A stretch of DNA of 64,000 nucleotides, taken from the NCBI GenBank assembly GCA_903822005.1, contig CAIJNL010000037.1:1-64000 (forward strand). The letters run 5' to 3'. The position numbers and the translations under genes were made by a program. The notes under the pieces are model-generated. The model had not been told where the DNA came from, made no database searches, and was given only the letters and a program-made list of their open reading frames with translations. Within the stretch, counting starts at the first letter, position 1. Each line of letters begins with the position of its first letter. This stretch comes from an uncultured Nitrospiraceae bacterium (GTDB lineage Bacteria; Nitrospirota; Thermodesulfovibrionia; Thermodesulfovibrionales; Dissulfurispiraceae). Positions 1 to 7,668 of this stretch are shown piece after piece.

Positions 1-37
1 ATGGTTTCCACTATCAGCATCTCCTTTCATCTGCTCC

Positions 38-61
38 TCTCTCTGTTTGGCTACAGAGAGA
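38..61. other. Short perfect hairpin near window start
   Basis: Positions 38-45 (TCTCTCTG) pair perfectly with 54-61 (CAGAGAGA) around an 8-nt loop. No U-run follows. It lies just outside the IS-type repeats at 79-137 and may belong to the same element remnant. Its function is unknown. Confidence 0.4.
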
Positions 62-78
62 ATAGAGGATATGCCGAG

Positions 79-137
79 GTGGGTCAATTTTGGACGCCGA
101 TTATGGCCTCAAGTGGGTCAATTTTGCACGCCGATTA
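79..137. repeat. Two tandem 25-bp terminal repeats, IS21-family-like end
   Basis: Positions 79-103 and 113-137 are two copies of a 25-bp sequence beginning GTGGGTCAATTTTG and ending GCCGATTA. They differ at one base and have a period of 34 bp. Multiple terminal repeats of this kind, with TGGGTCAATTTT at the core, are typical of the ends of IS21-family elements, where IstA binds. No istA or istB coding sequence is visible in the 78 bases to the left, so only the element edge is inside the window. The edge abuts the Fic gene and removes its natural 5' end. Family assignment is from memory of such ends. Confidence 0.6.
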
Positions 138-995
138 ACAGAACAGGTCAGCGATCTTGCACAAGGCCGTGAAATCATGGCAACGCGAAAAGACAAGCAG
201 GAAGTCTTGAATTATCTGAAAGTTTTGGAATCCGTAGGCAAATTAACAGACGGAAAAAAGATAACCGAAAAGAATCTTTTGCAAATCCATAAATCGATCA
301 CGCAAGGGACTCTGGAGAACCCTTCGGATTGCGGGGTTTACCGTACCCGATATGTCGTAGTCGGGAACAGACTGACCGGAGAGATCATTTTCAGGCCTCC
401 TTTAAATGAAGATGTACCGGCGTTAATGAAGGCATTGCTTGCATGGGTGGGCTCTAGTGACTCACAAAGTCTTGACCCGGTTATAGAGGCAGGCATTGCC
501 CACTACGAATTTGTCCGAATACATCCATTCGTGGACGGCAATGGAAGAACAGCCCGTGTCCTCGCAACCCTGATACTCTATCTCAGGGGTTTTGATGCAA
601 AGCAGTTTTTCTGTCTGGATGACTACTATGACTCAGACAGGCCGGCATATTACAGGGTTCTTCAGGGTGTGGATCAAAAGACACTGGATATAACCAACTG
701 GCTTGATTATTTTGTCGAAGGCGTTAAAGTCAGTATTTCTGCCGTGAAGGAGAGAGTCGTCCGACTCAGCAGCGAAAGACTGAGAAAGGCCAAGAAAGGG
801 CAGATTGCTCTGTCTGATAGACAGATGAAGATCGTGGAGTTTATAAATCAGAATGGAAAAATTACAAATCGGGATGTAAGAGATATGTTTAAAGTATCCG
901 ACGAAGCTGTGCGGAAGGAGATTGCCAAACTCATTAAATTGGGCGTTTTAAAGGGTCAAGGTAAAGGCCGGGCAGTCAGTTATGTACTCGTATAG
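90..995 (+). pseudogene. Fic-domain protein, 5'-truncated by an IS end
   Basis: Fic proteins transfer AMP or related groups from nucleotides to target hydroxyl side chains. The catalytic motif HPFVDGNGR is intact at residues 145-153 of this frame. A flap-like segment precedes it, and a C-terminal winged helix (about 240-300) resembles those of Fic proteins that bind DNA. The first ~18 codons are read from IS-type terminal repeats, so the ATG at 90 is accidental. Native homology begins near TEQVSDL (residue 18). The missing N-terminus would normally carry the (S/T)xxxE(G/N) inhibitory helix, so any product could be deregulated. An internal ATG at 177 is another possible start, without a convincing ribosome site. 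It may be a dead remnant or a shortened active enzyme. Confidence 0.75.
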
Positions 996-996
996 T

Positions 997-1032
997 GGTT
1001 GGCGATTAAGTTGGCATTTAGGTTGGCGATTA
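997..1032. repeat. Three tandem 12-bp units
   Basis: Units at 997-1008 and 1021-1032 are identical (GGTTGGCGATTA). The middle unit at 1009-1020 (AGTTGGCATTTA) is a diverged copy. The GGCGATTA core resembles GCCGATTA in the IS-type repeats at 79-137, so both sides of the Fic gene may carry ends of related elements. This link is inference. Confidence 0.5.
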
Positions 1033-1110
1033 GGAAAGGGCCGCTTTATGATTAAGTCACTGACAGGGCATGATCGGAAGGGTCAGGTCCTACTGACTGG
1101 CCAATACTGA

Positions 1111-1143
1111 GACCTTGATGAGGTAGGATGGCAAGGTTTTTTT
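1111..1143 (+). terminator. Weak intrinsic terminator upstream of lysS
   Basis: ACCTTG at 1112-1117 pairs with CAAGGT at 1132-1137, followed by an unbroken T run to 1143. The stem is only 6 bp with a 14-nt loop. It could end transcription from the Fic side or act as an attenuator ahead of lysS. Confidence 0.45.
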
Positions 1144-1257
1144 AATTTCCCCGCAACTGACAAAAAATGTTAACAGCAGTGCGTCTATTTAGGAATGCCT
1201 TTGAATTGCATCATAAAGTTGACTAACTCCTTCAATGCCCAGTATAATTTCAATTCC

Positions 1258-2733
1258 ATGGAAGAAATCAATGATTTAATCGAGATGCGGATCAAAAAGC
1301 TCAATGAGTTGAGAGAGCTTAAGATCGATCCGTACGGCGGCAGGTTTGAACCGAAGGACAAAGCGGCAGTCCTCAAGAATGTCCATGCCGCGGCATCCAA
1401 GGAACAGCTCGAGGCTGAAACTGTTCCTGCTTCATGCGCCGGAAGAATAATCTCCATGCGCGACTTCGGAAAAGGCTGCTTCGCGACCATTCAGGACGCG
1501 ACCGAAAGGATACAGCTATTTTTCAGCAAGGCGGTGCTTGGCGAGCAGTATGCAATCCTCAAGAAGCTCGACATCGGTGATATAATCGGCGTTTCGGGCA
1601 GACTATTCAGGACAAGGACCGAAGAACTGACCATAGAGGTGAATGATTTTCAGCTAATGAGCAAATCGCTCAGGCCGCTTCCGGAAAAGTGGCACGGGCT
1701 TAAGGATGTGGAGATGAGGTATCGGCAGCGGTACGTTGATCTCATTGTAAATCCGCAGGTCAAAGAGATATTCGCAAAGCGCAGCGCCATAATCAAGGCC
1801 TTGAGGGACTTCCTTGAGACGCATGATTTTATTGAGGTCGAGACCCCGATGATGCACCAGATACCGGGCGGCGCCGCGGCCAAACCATTCATGACCCATC
1901 ACAACGCGCTCGATCTCGATCTCTATCTCCGCATTGCCCCGGAGCTTTATCTTAAGCGCCTTCTGGTGGGCGGCTATGAGAGGGTCTACGAGCTTAACAA
2001 GAATTTCAGGAATGAAGGGATTTCGACCAAGCATAACCCTGAATTCACTATGATAGAATTTTATGTGGCCTACAGGGACTACAATTTCCTGATGGATTTC
2101 ACAGAGAAGATCTTTGCTCATGTTGCCGAGAAGGTGCTCGGCACCCTCAAGATACCGTACGGTGACGATGTTATTGACCTTACGCCGCCCTGGCCCAGGA
2201 TACCGCTTCTCGAGGCCCTGAAGCAGAAGGGCGTGCCCGACAGCGCGATCACCGACCGCGACAGCGCATTTGCCTGGGCGCGGGAGAAGAAGCTTAATAT
2301 AGCCTCAGGTGCTTCTCATGCGAAGATACTTGATGAGATATTCGGAGAGTTTGTTGAGCCGGAGCTTATTCAGCCTACATTCATCATAGATTATCCGGTC
2401 GAGCTTTCCCCGCTCTCCAAGAGGAAACCTGAGAATCCGGACCTTGTCGAGCGCTTTGAGCTTTTTATTACTGCGCGGGAGATAGCCAATGCTTTTTCCG
2501 AGCTCAATGATCCGGCAGACCAGAAAGAGCGTTTCCTTAAGCAGGTTGAGGCCAAGACCCAGGGCGATGACGAGGCCCACTGGATGGACGAGGATTATGT
2601 GAGGGCGCTCGAATACGGCATGCCGCCGGCAGCCGGAGAAGGCATAGGCATAGACAGGCTGGTGATGCTGCTTACCAATTCGTCTTCGATACGTGATGTC
2701 ATACTCTTTCCGCAGCTGAAGCCGGAACAATAG
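1258..2733 (+). CDS. lysS: Lysyl-tRNA synthetase, class II
   Basis: Charges tRNA-Lys with lysine in the cytoplasm. The 491-residue product has an N-terminal OB-fold anticodon-binding domain (about 50-150) and a class II core. Motif 2 is visible as FRNEGISTKHNPEF and motif 3 as GIGIDRLVM near the C-terminus. Length fits bacterial LysRS (about 490-510). I chose the ATG at 1258 because MEEINDLIEMRIKKL matches the usual start of the family. An in-frame ATG at 1195 would add 21 residues with no family likeness, and neither start has a strong Shine-Dalgarno sequence. lolC/E starts 8 bases after the stop, an arrangement common in Gram-negative anaerobes. Confidence 0.96.
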   Translation: MEEINDLIEMRIKKLNELRELKIDPYGGRFEPKDKAAVLKNVHAAASKEQLEAETVPASCAGRIISMRDFGKGCFATIQDATERIQLFFSKAVLGEQYAILKKLDIGDIIGVSGRLFRTRTEELTIEVNDFQLMSKSLRPLPEKWHGLKDVEMRYRQRYVDLIVNPQVKEIFAKRSAIIKALRDFLETHDFIEVETPMMHQIPGGAAAKPFMTHHNALDLDLYLRIAPELYLKRLLVGGYERVYELNKNFRNEGISTKHNPEFTMIEFYVAYRDYNFLMDFTEKIFAHVAEKVLGTLKIPYGDDVIDLTPPWPRIPLLEALKQKGVPDSAITDRDSAFAWAREKKLNIASGASHAKILDEIFGEFVEPELIQPTFIIDYPVELSPLSKRKPENPDLVERFELFITAREIANAFSELNDPADQKERFLKQVEAKTQGDDEAHWMDEDYVRALEYGMPPAAGEGIGIDRLVMLLTNSSSIRDVILFPQLKPEQ

Positions 2734-2740
2734 AATTTTC

Positions 2741-3979
2741 ATGAATCTTCCATACCAACTTTTCATTGCTGTCCGGTATCTGAGGTCCAAAAAAAAGCAC
2801 AAGGGCATCTCTTTCAATACAGCCATATCCATAGGCGGCGTGGCAGTCGGCGTAATGGCCCTGCTGGTCGTGCTTTCGGTCATGAGCGGTTTTCGCGAAG
2901 ACCTGCAGAAAAAGATCCTCGGCGCAACTTCGCACGCAGTAGTGCTCAGCTATACCGGGACCATAAAGGATTACAGGCCCGTAATGGAGCAGGTGAAGGC
3001 TGACCCGCGTGTAGTTAATGTGGCCCCCTTTGCGCTGGGGCAGGTGCTCGTATCGAGCGGAAAAAACGCGCATGGCATATTCATGAAGGGGATCGATGTT
3101 GTTGCCGAGGGCAGGACCACAGAGATATTGCAGCACATAAAGTTCGGCAAGCTGCCTGATCCGTCAAAAGCTGCCGGGCCCGATGGTGTCCCGTGGATCA
3201 TGATCGGGACAGAGCTGTCTGGCATGTTGGGTGTTTTTACAGGCGATGTCATAAACGTGATTTCTCCCATAGGCGAAATCGGGCCTCTAGGCCTGATGCC
3301 GAAGATGAAGCAGTTCAGGGTCGTGGCTTTATTCGACATGGGGATGTTCGAGTACGACGCTAACCTGGCTCTTACTGACCTTAAGTCAGCGCAGGATTTT
3401 TACAAGTTTGGCGATGCAGTTAACGGCATTGAGCTGAAGCTTGCTGATGTTAATGCGGCGCAGGAGGTGCGCAGGGACCTGCAGAGGCAGCTCGGTCCTC
3501 CTTTCTGGGTAAAGGACTGGATGATGATGAACAAGAACCTCTTTTCAGCGCTTGAACTCGAAAAGTTTGCGATGTTCATAGTCGTCCTTCTTGTCATCCT
3601 CGTCGCTTCTTTCAATATAGTAAGCACCCTCATGATGAACGTAATGGAGAAACAGAAGGAGATAGCGATACTGAAATCCATGGGCGCAAAGAACCAGGGA
3701 GTAATGCTGATCTTCATGTTCCAGGGCCTTTTCATAGGTGTCGTCGGGACGGTCATAGGGCTTGTCTGTGCTTCGGTCCTCTGTTATGTGCTCAATACAT
3801 ATGAGATCATCAAGCTGCCGCCAGAGGTTTACTACCTGAAAACATTGCCGGTCAAGGTGAATATATTTGACTTTGTGCTCGTTGCTGTCTCGGCAATAGC
3901 CATAAGCTTCCTGTCAACAGTCTATCCGTCCTATTACGCGGCACGCCTCAATCCGGTAGAGCCGCTGAGGTATGAATAA
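2741..3979 (+). CDS. lolC: Lipoprotein-releasing ABC transporter permease (LolC/LolE)
   Basis: Inner-membrane subunit of the LolCDE complex, which releases outer-membrane lipoproteins to the carrier LolA. The 412-residue protein has one membrane helix near the N-terminus (about 25-48), a large periplasmic domain (about 50-265) and three C-terminal helices (about 270-295, 315-345, 375-400), as in LolC/E and MacB-type permeases. It ends with the conserved RLNPVEPLRYE. Only one permease gene is present, so a homodimer probably serves in place of LolC plus LolE. The ATPase gene lolD follows after 30 bases. The preceding gene is lysS with an 8-base gap. Confidence 0.93.
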   Translation: MNLPYQLFIAVRYLRSKKKHKGISFNTAISIGGVAVGVMALLVVLSVMSGFREDLQKKILGATSHAVVLSYTGTIKDYRPVMEQVKADPRVVNVAPFALGQVLVSSGKNAHGIFMKGIDVVAEGRTTEILQHIKFGKLPDPSKAAGPDGVPWIMIGTELSGMLGVFTGDVINVISPIGEIGPLGLMPKMKQFRVVALFDMGMFEYDANLALTDLKSAQDFYKFGDAVNGIELKLADVNAAQEVRRDLQRQLGPPFWVKDWMMMNKNLFSALELEKFAMFIVVLLVILVASFNIVSTLMMNVMEKQKEIAILKSMGAKNQGVMLIFMFQGLFIGVVGTVIGLVCASVLCYVLNTYEIIKLPPEVYYLKTLPVKVNIFDFVLVAVSAIAISFLSTVYPSYYAARLNPVEPLRYE

Positions 3980-4009
3980 TGGCGCCTGTTTTTTTGAGGA
4001 CCTCTTGTC

Positions 4010-4741
4010 ATGAATAATCTTGTGACCGTAGAGGGGCTGACCAAGACCTTCAATACTCCGGCAGGCGGGCTCCAGGTCCTGAAGGGCATTGATATGACAC
4101 TCGGGGCCGGTGAGATGGTCGGCATCGTCGGGGCATCTGGGGCAGGCAAGAGCACGCTTCTGCATATACTCGGCACACTCGACACCCCCACTGAGGGCAG
4201 GATTACTTACAATATAGACGGGCCTGTTGATCCTTTCTCTCTGGGCAACGGCGCGATTGCCGCATTCAGGAACAGGATGATCGGATTTGTGTTCCAGTTC
4301 CATTATCTGCTGCCTGAGTTCAGTGCCCTCGAAAATGTGATGATGCCCGGCCTTTTATACCGCGGCTTGTCGAGTGCCGAGAGATCGAGGTTCGGCGACA
4401 GCAAATATGGCGGTATGAAGGAACTGACCGGGCGGGCAGAGCATCTGCTCGGCGTGCTCGGACTTCAGGACAGAAAAGGGCATAAGCCCGGGGAGCTTTC
4501 GGGAGGAGAACAGCAGAGGGTGGCAGTAGCACGGGCCCTGCTGCTTGAGCCGCGCATAGTTTTTGCGGACGAGCCCACAGGGAACCTCGACACAGCAACT
4601 GGAGAGGGGCTCTTTAAACAGGTAATGGACATAAACAGGGACCTCGGTATAACCTTCGTCATAGTCACCCACAACGAATCTCTCTCAAAGAGATGCCACC
4701 GGGTTGTAGAGATGGTCGATGGCAAGATGTTGAATCGCTGA
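4010..4741 (+). CDS. lolD: Lipoprotein-releasing ABC transporter ATPase
   Basis: ATP-binding subunit that powers the LolC/E permease encoded just upstream. Walker A is GASGAGKST, the ABC signature is LSGGEQQRVAVARAL, and Walker B is RIVFADEPTGNLD, followed by the switch histidine in VIVTHNE. All are complete. The length of 243 residues is slightly above the usual ~230; a short extra segment lies between the Q-loop and the signature. It belongs to the MacB/LolD family of cytoplasmic ATPases. Confidence 0.93.
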   Translation: MNNLVTVEGLTKTFNTPAGGLQVLKGIDMTLGAGEMVGIVGASGAGKSTLLHILGTLDTPTEGRITYNIDGPVDPFSLGNGAIAAFRNRMIGFVFQFHYLLPEFSALENVMMPGLLYRGLSSAERSRFGDSKYGGMKELTGRAEHLLGVLGLQDRKGHKPGELSGGEQQRVAVARALLLEPRIVFADEPTGNLDTATGEGLFKQVMDINRDLGITFVIVTHNESLSKRCHRVVEMVDGKMLNR

Positions 4742-4793
4742 CGCTCAATGGGCTATCATATACCTTATTATTTTATAAAGATTAATTTTCGGG

Positions 4794-4808
4794 GGAGGCA
4801 AGGCCATA
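4794..4808 (+). promoter_or_regulatory. Shine-Dalgarno and AUA start of thrS
   Basis: GGAGG at 4794-4798 stands 7 bases before ATA at 4806-4808. No ATG, GTG or TTG lies between the upstream in-frame stop (4776-4778) and 4806. The first in-frame conventional start, GTG at 4899, would cut the TGS domain in half. Confidence 0.75.
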
Positions 4809-6704
4809 AAACTTTTACTATCTGATGGTACCGCGAAGGAGATAGCTCCGCAGGACCTGAAAAAAGAACTCGAAGCGGTAAGCGCCATTGCCATCAGGGT
4901 GAACGGTGCTCCGAGAGACCTTTATCCGGCCATTACCGGTGATATTGATACGGCCTCCACTGTTGAGCCCATTGTTCCCGATTCAACCGAAGGACGCGAT
5001 ATTTACCGCCACAGCGTTTCGCATATAATGGCGCATGCTGTAAAGGACCTTTTCCCTGAAGTAAAGGTGGCTATCGGCCCGTCCATAGAGGATGGTTTTT
5101 ATTATGATTTTGAGCGGGAGACGCCTTTCAGCAGCGAAGACCTCGAAAAGATCGAAAAGCGTATGCTTGAGATCATCAAGAAGAGCAGCCCCTTTTCACG
5201 CAAGATCATGGACAGGAAAGAAGCCATAAACTTTTTCCGGGAAAAGGGCGAGGAATACAAGGTTGAGCTTCTGAATGAAATAACTGATGACGAGGTCAGT
5301 TTTTATGAAGAAGACGGTTTTATCGATCTCTGCCGAGGCCCTCATCTGCCGCGCACGGGCAGGGTAAAGGCCTTCAAGCTCCTCAGCGTTGCAGGCGCTT
5401 ACTGGCGGGGCGACGAAAAGAGAAAGATGCTCCAGCGCATATATGGCACTGCCTTTGCGACAAAGGAAGAGCTCAAGACATACCTCGAATTCCTCGAAGA
5501 GGTGAAGAGAAGGGACCACAGGAAGCTCGGCAAGGAACTCGACCTCTTCAGCATGAACGATGAAATAGGTTCCGGTCTTATTCTTTGGCACCCGAATGGA
5601 GCTACCATAAGGAAGACGATAGAGGATTTTTGGCGCGATGAGCATGTGAAGGCCGATTACGATCTGCTCTTCACACCGCATATTGCAAGGCTCGATCTCT
5701 GGAAGACGAGCGGCCATCTCGATTACTACACCGAGAACATGTACTCCCCGATGGATATAGACGGGGTGGATTACGAATTGAAACCTATGAACTGTCCGTT
5801 TCATATCCTGATCTACAAGAACGATCTCAAGAGCTATCGCGATCTGCCGGTCAGGTATGCCGAACTCGGCACCGTGTACCGTTATGAAAGGTCGGGAGTG
5901 CTTCACGGACTGCTCAGGGTCAGGGGCTTTACCCAGGATGACGCGCATATCTTCTGCAGGGAAGACCAGATAGAGGACGAGATACATAAGGTGCTGGAAT
6001 TTACGATATTTGTGCTCGAAACCTTCGGGTTCAAGGAATACAGCATCTATCTCTCGACTAGGCCCGAAAAATATGTCGGAACTCCCGAGAGCTGGGACCG
6101 GGCAACAGCCGCGCTGAAGATGGCGCTTGAGAAAAAAGATCTGAAGTACAGCGAAGATCCGGGCGGCGGGGCCTTCTACGGCCCCAAGATCGACATAAAG
6201 ATAAAGGACGCGCTGAACAGGTACTGGCAGTGCAGTACAATACAGGTTGACTTCAATAACCCCGAGCGTTTTGACATGACCTATCGCGGAAGCGACGGGG
6301 CCGAGCACAGGCCGATAATGATCCACCGCGCTCTGATGGGCTCTCTCGAAAGGTTCTTCGGGGTGCTCCTGGAGCATTACGGCGGCGCCTTCCCGTTATG
6401 GCTCGCGCCCATGCAGGCAAAGGTGCTTACAATTGCTGATCGTCATGACGAGTTTGCTCAGGAGGTCTGCAGCAGCATGAGGGCCGCCGGGCTGAGGGTG
6501 AGGACAGACCTCAGGAATGAGAAGATAGGCTATAAGATAAGGGAAGCCGCCTTAAGAAAAATTCCCTATTTAGTTATAATAGGAGACAAGGAAGTGGCTG
6601 ACCGTCAGATAACGGTCCGCAGGAAAAACGGAGACAATGCGGGACCCTACGGCGTTGATGAGTTCATCGGGATGATGCGCCAGGAGGTCTCTAACAAACA
6701 GTGA
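4806..6704 (+). CDS. thrS: Threonyl-tRNA synthetase with probable AUA start
   Basis: Charges tRNA-Thr and edits Ser-tRNA-Thr. From the AUA at 4806 the product is 632 residues, close to the family norm (~640). Order of domains: TGS (about 1-60), editing domain with HxxxH (HSVSHIMAH) and the CRGPH motif, class II core with MNCPFH, motif 2 (RYERSGVLHGL) and motif 3 (HRALMGSLERFFG), then the anticodon-binding domain. Residues KLLLSDGTAKEI directly after AUA match the first strand of TGS domains, so translation must begin upstream of the GTG at 4899. The Shine-Dalgarno spacing selects AUA. infC follows after 31 bases and also starts at AUA, so IF3 proofreading of start codons could control both genes. 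Confidence 0.93.
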   Translation: MKLLLSDGTAKEIAPQDLKKELEAVSAIAIRVNGAPRDLYPAITGDIDTASTVEPIVPDSTEGRDIYRHSVSHIMAHAVKDLFPEVKVAIGPSIEDGFYYDFERETPFSSEDLEKIEKRMLEIIKKSSPFSRKIMDRKEAINFFREKGEEYKVELLNEITDDEVSFYEEDGFIDLCRGPHLPRTGRVKAFKLLSVAGAYWRGDEKRKMLQRIYGTAFATKEELKTYLEFLEEVKRRDHRKLGKELDLFSMNDEIGSGLILWHPNGATIRKTIEDFWRDEHVKADYDLLFTPHIARLDLWKTSGHLDYYTENMYSPMDIDGVDYELKPMNCPFHILIYKNDLKSYRDLPVRYAELGTVYRYERSGVLHGLLRVRGFTQDDAHIFCREDQIEDEIHKVLEFTIFVLETFGFKEYSIYLSTRPEKYVGTPESWDRATAALKMALEKKDLKYSEDPGGGAFYGPKIDIKIKDALNRYWQCSTIQVDFNNPERFDMTYRGSDGAEHRPIMIHRALMGSLERFFGVLLEHYGGAFPLWLAPMQAKVLTIADRHDEFAQEVCSSMRAAGLRVRTDLRNEKIGYKIREAALRKIPYLVIIGDKEVADRQITVRRKNGDNAGPYGVDEFIGMMRQEVSNKQ

Positions 6705-6723
6705 ATATAATTCACTTAAAAAC

Positions 6724-6738
6724 GGAGGTGCAGGTATA
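6724..6738 (+). promoter_or_regulatory. Shine-Dalgarno and AUA start of infC
   Basis: GGAGG at 6724-6728 is followed after 7 bases by ATA at 6736-6738, the same spacing as at thrS. No ATG, GTG or TTG is available until ATG 6844, which would remove the first 36 residues of IF3. Rare AUU/AUA/AUC starts at infC are known to let IF3 repress its own synthesis. Confidence 0.8.
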
Positions 6739-7236
6739 AGCAAGGATATCAGGGTCAACGAAGGCATCAGGTCAAGAGAGGTCAGGCTCATCGATGAAGT
6801 TGGGGGACAGCAGGGCGTTGTAGCAATAGCAGATGCGCTGAAGATGTCCCGAGAACGGGGGTATGACCTTGTTGAGGTTGCGCCCGGTGCTGTGCCGCCG
6901 GTTTGCAGGATTATGGACTTCGGCAAGTACAAGTACCAGATGAGCAAGAAGCATTCCGCAAGGAAGACCATGGATGTCAAAGAGATCAAGATACGTCCGC
7001 AGATATCCGACCATGACCTCCAGTTGAAGATCAGGAACCTCAGGCGCTTTCTGGATGAAGGCGACAAGGCCAAGGTGATAATGTTCTTCAGGGGCCGTGA
7101 GATAGTAAGGCCCGAGCTGGGTATGAAGATTTTCCAGAAGGTTATAGAGACGCTTGAGGGTAAATTCACAGTGGAGTCAAATCCCAGGATGGAAGGCAAG
7201 TCGATAACCATGGTGCTGGCGCCTGGCGCCAAATAG
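6736..7236 (+). CDS. infC: Translation initiation factor IF-3 with AUA start
   Basis: Binds the 30S subunit and rejects wrong start codons and subunit joining. From AUA the protein is 166 residues. The N-domain opens with SKDIRVNEGIRSREVRLID, the classic IF3 beginning. The linker carries MDFGKYKYQ, and the C-domain includes EIKIRPQISDHDL and MFFRGREIVRPELG. The start is chosen from homology plus GGAGG 7 bases upstream. It lies 31 bases after thrS, probably in one transcript. The rare start is expected to give autoregulation by IF3 as in E. coli, where the codon is AUU. Confidence 0.95.
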   Translation: MSKDIRVNEGIRSREVRLIDEVGGQQGVVAIADALKMSRERGYDLVEVAPGAVPPVCRIMDFGKYKYQMSKKHSARKTMDVKEIKIRPQISDHDLQLKIRNLRRFLDEGDKAKVIMFFRGREIVRPELGMKIFQKVIETLEGKFTVESNPRMEGKSITMVLAPGAK

Positions 7237-7260
7237 TTGTTAGCAGACGGGAAGATGCGT

Positions 7261-7353
7261 AAATGAGTTTATCGGCGGGTGAGTGAGTAAGGACAAAAGC
7301 CCTTAAATCTTTTACCCATATACTAAACCGGTCATTTACTGATATACTCATTT
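7261..7353 (+). promoter_or_regulatory. Structured leader between infC and rpmI
   Basis: AAATGAGT (7261-7268) pairs with ACTCATTT (7346-7353), and TATC (7270-7273) with GATA (7341-7344), across one T.T mismatch. Inside, TAAGG pairs with a CCTTA further on, giving a nested hairpin. In E. coli a structured region between infC and rpmI binds ribosomal protein L20. A similar role is inferred from position only. Confidence 0.45.
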
Positions 7354-7380
7354 GCTGATTTTATAAAGAGGAGGATAGAG

Positions 7381-7578
7381 ATGCCTAAGATGAAGACCCA
7401 CAGGGGCGCTGCCAAGAGGATGAAAGTCACCGGCAGCGGCAAGATAATGCGCTACAAGGCAAACAGGAGCCATATCTTGACCCATAAATCCGCAAAAAGG
7501 ATGAGGAGACTCAGGAAGAGCGCCCTCGTGCCTGCAGTGCTTCTTCCGAATATCAGGAAGATGCTTCCATATGCCTAA
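7381..7578 (+). CDS. rpmI: 50S ribosomal protein L35
   Basis: Small, very basic 65-residue ribosomal protein. It opens [22 protein letters not shown] and carries [17 protein letters not shown], the family hallmarks. GGAGG lies just upstream of the ATG. Usually rplT follows directly, but here a strong terminator at 7601-7632 ends the transcript and rplT sits 2.2 kb away. Confidence 0.97.
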   Translation: MPKMKTHRGAAKRMKVTGSGKIMRYKANRSHILTHKSAKRMRRLRKSALVPAVLLPNIRKMLPYA

Positions 7579-7600
7579 ATCGTAATCTTAAGATAACTGA

Positions 7601-7636
7601 AGGCATGCCGTTCGCGCGGCATGCCTTTTTGTTTTT
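7601..7636 (+). terminator. Strong intrinsic terminator after rpmI
   Basis: AGGCATGCCG (7601-7610) and CGGCATGCCT (7617-7626) form a 10-bp stem with a 6-nt loop, followed by a T-rich tail to 7637. This ends the thrS-infC-rpmI unit. Confidence 0.92.
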
Positions 7637-7668
7637 TGGATAAAACTATTTATTGGTCGGCGCCGGCT

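Noticed and set aside
4742-4805. T-box or other tRNA-sensing leader upstream of thrS
   Set aside because: The gap is too short and lacks a T-box sequence and antiterminator.
5196-6377. 393-codon minus-strand frame opposite thrS
   Set aside because: Shadow of a conserved synthetase gene with no ribosome site or recognisable domain.
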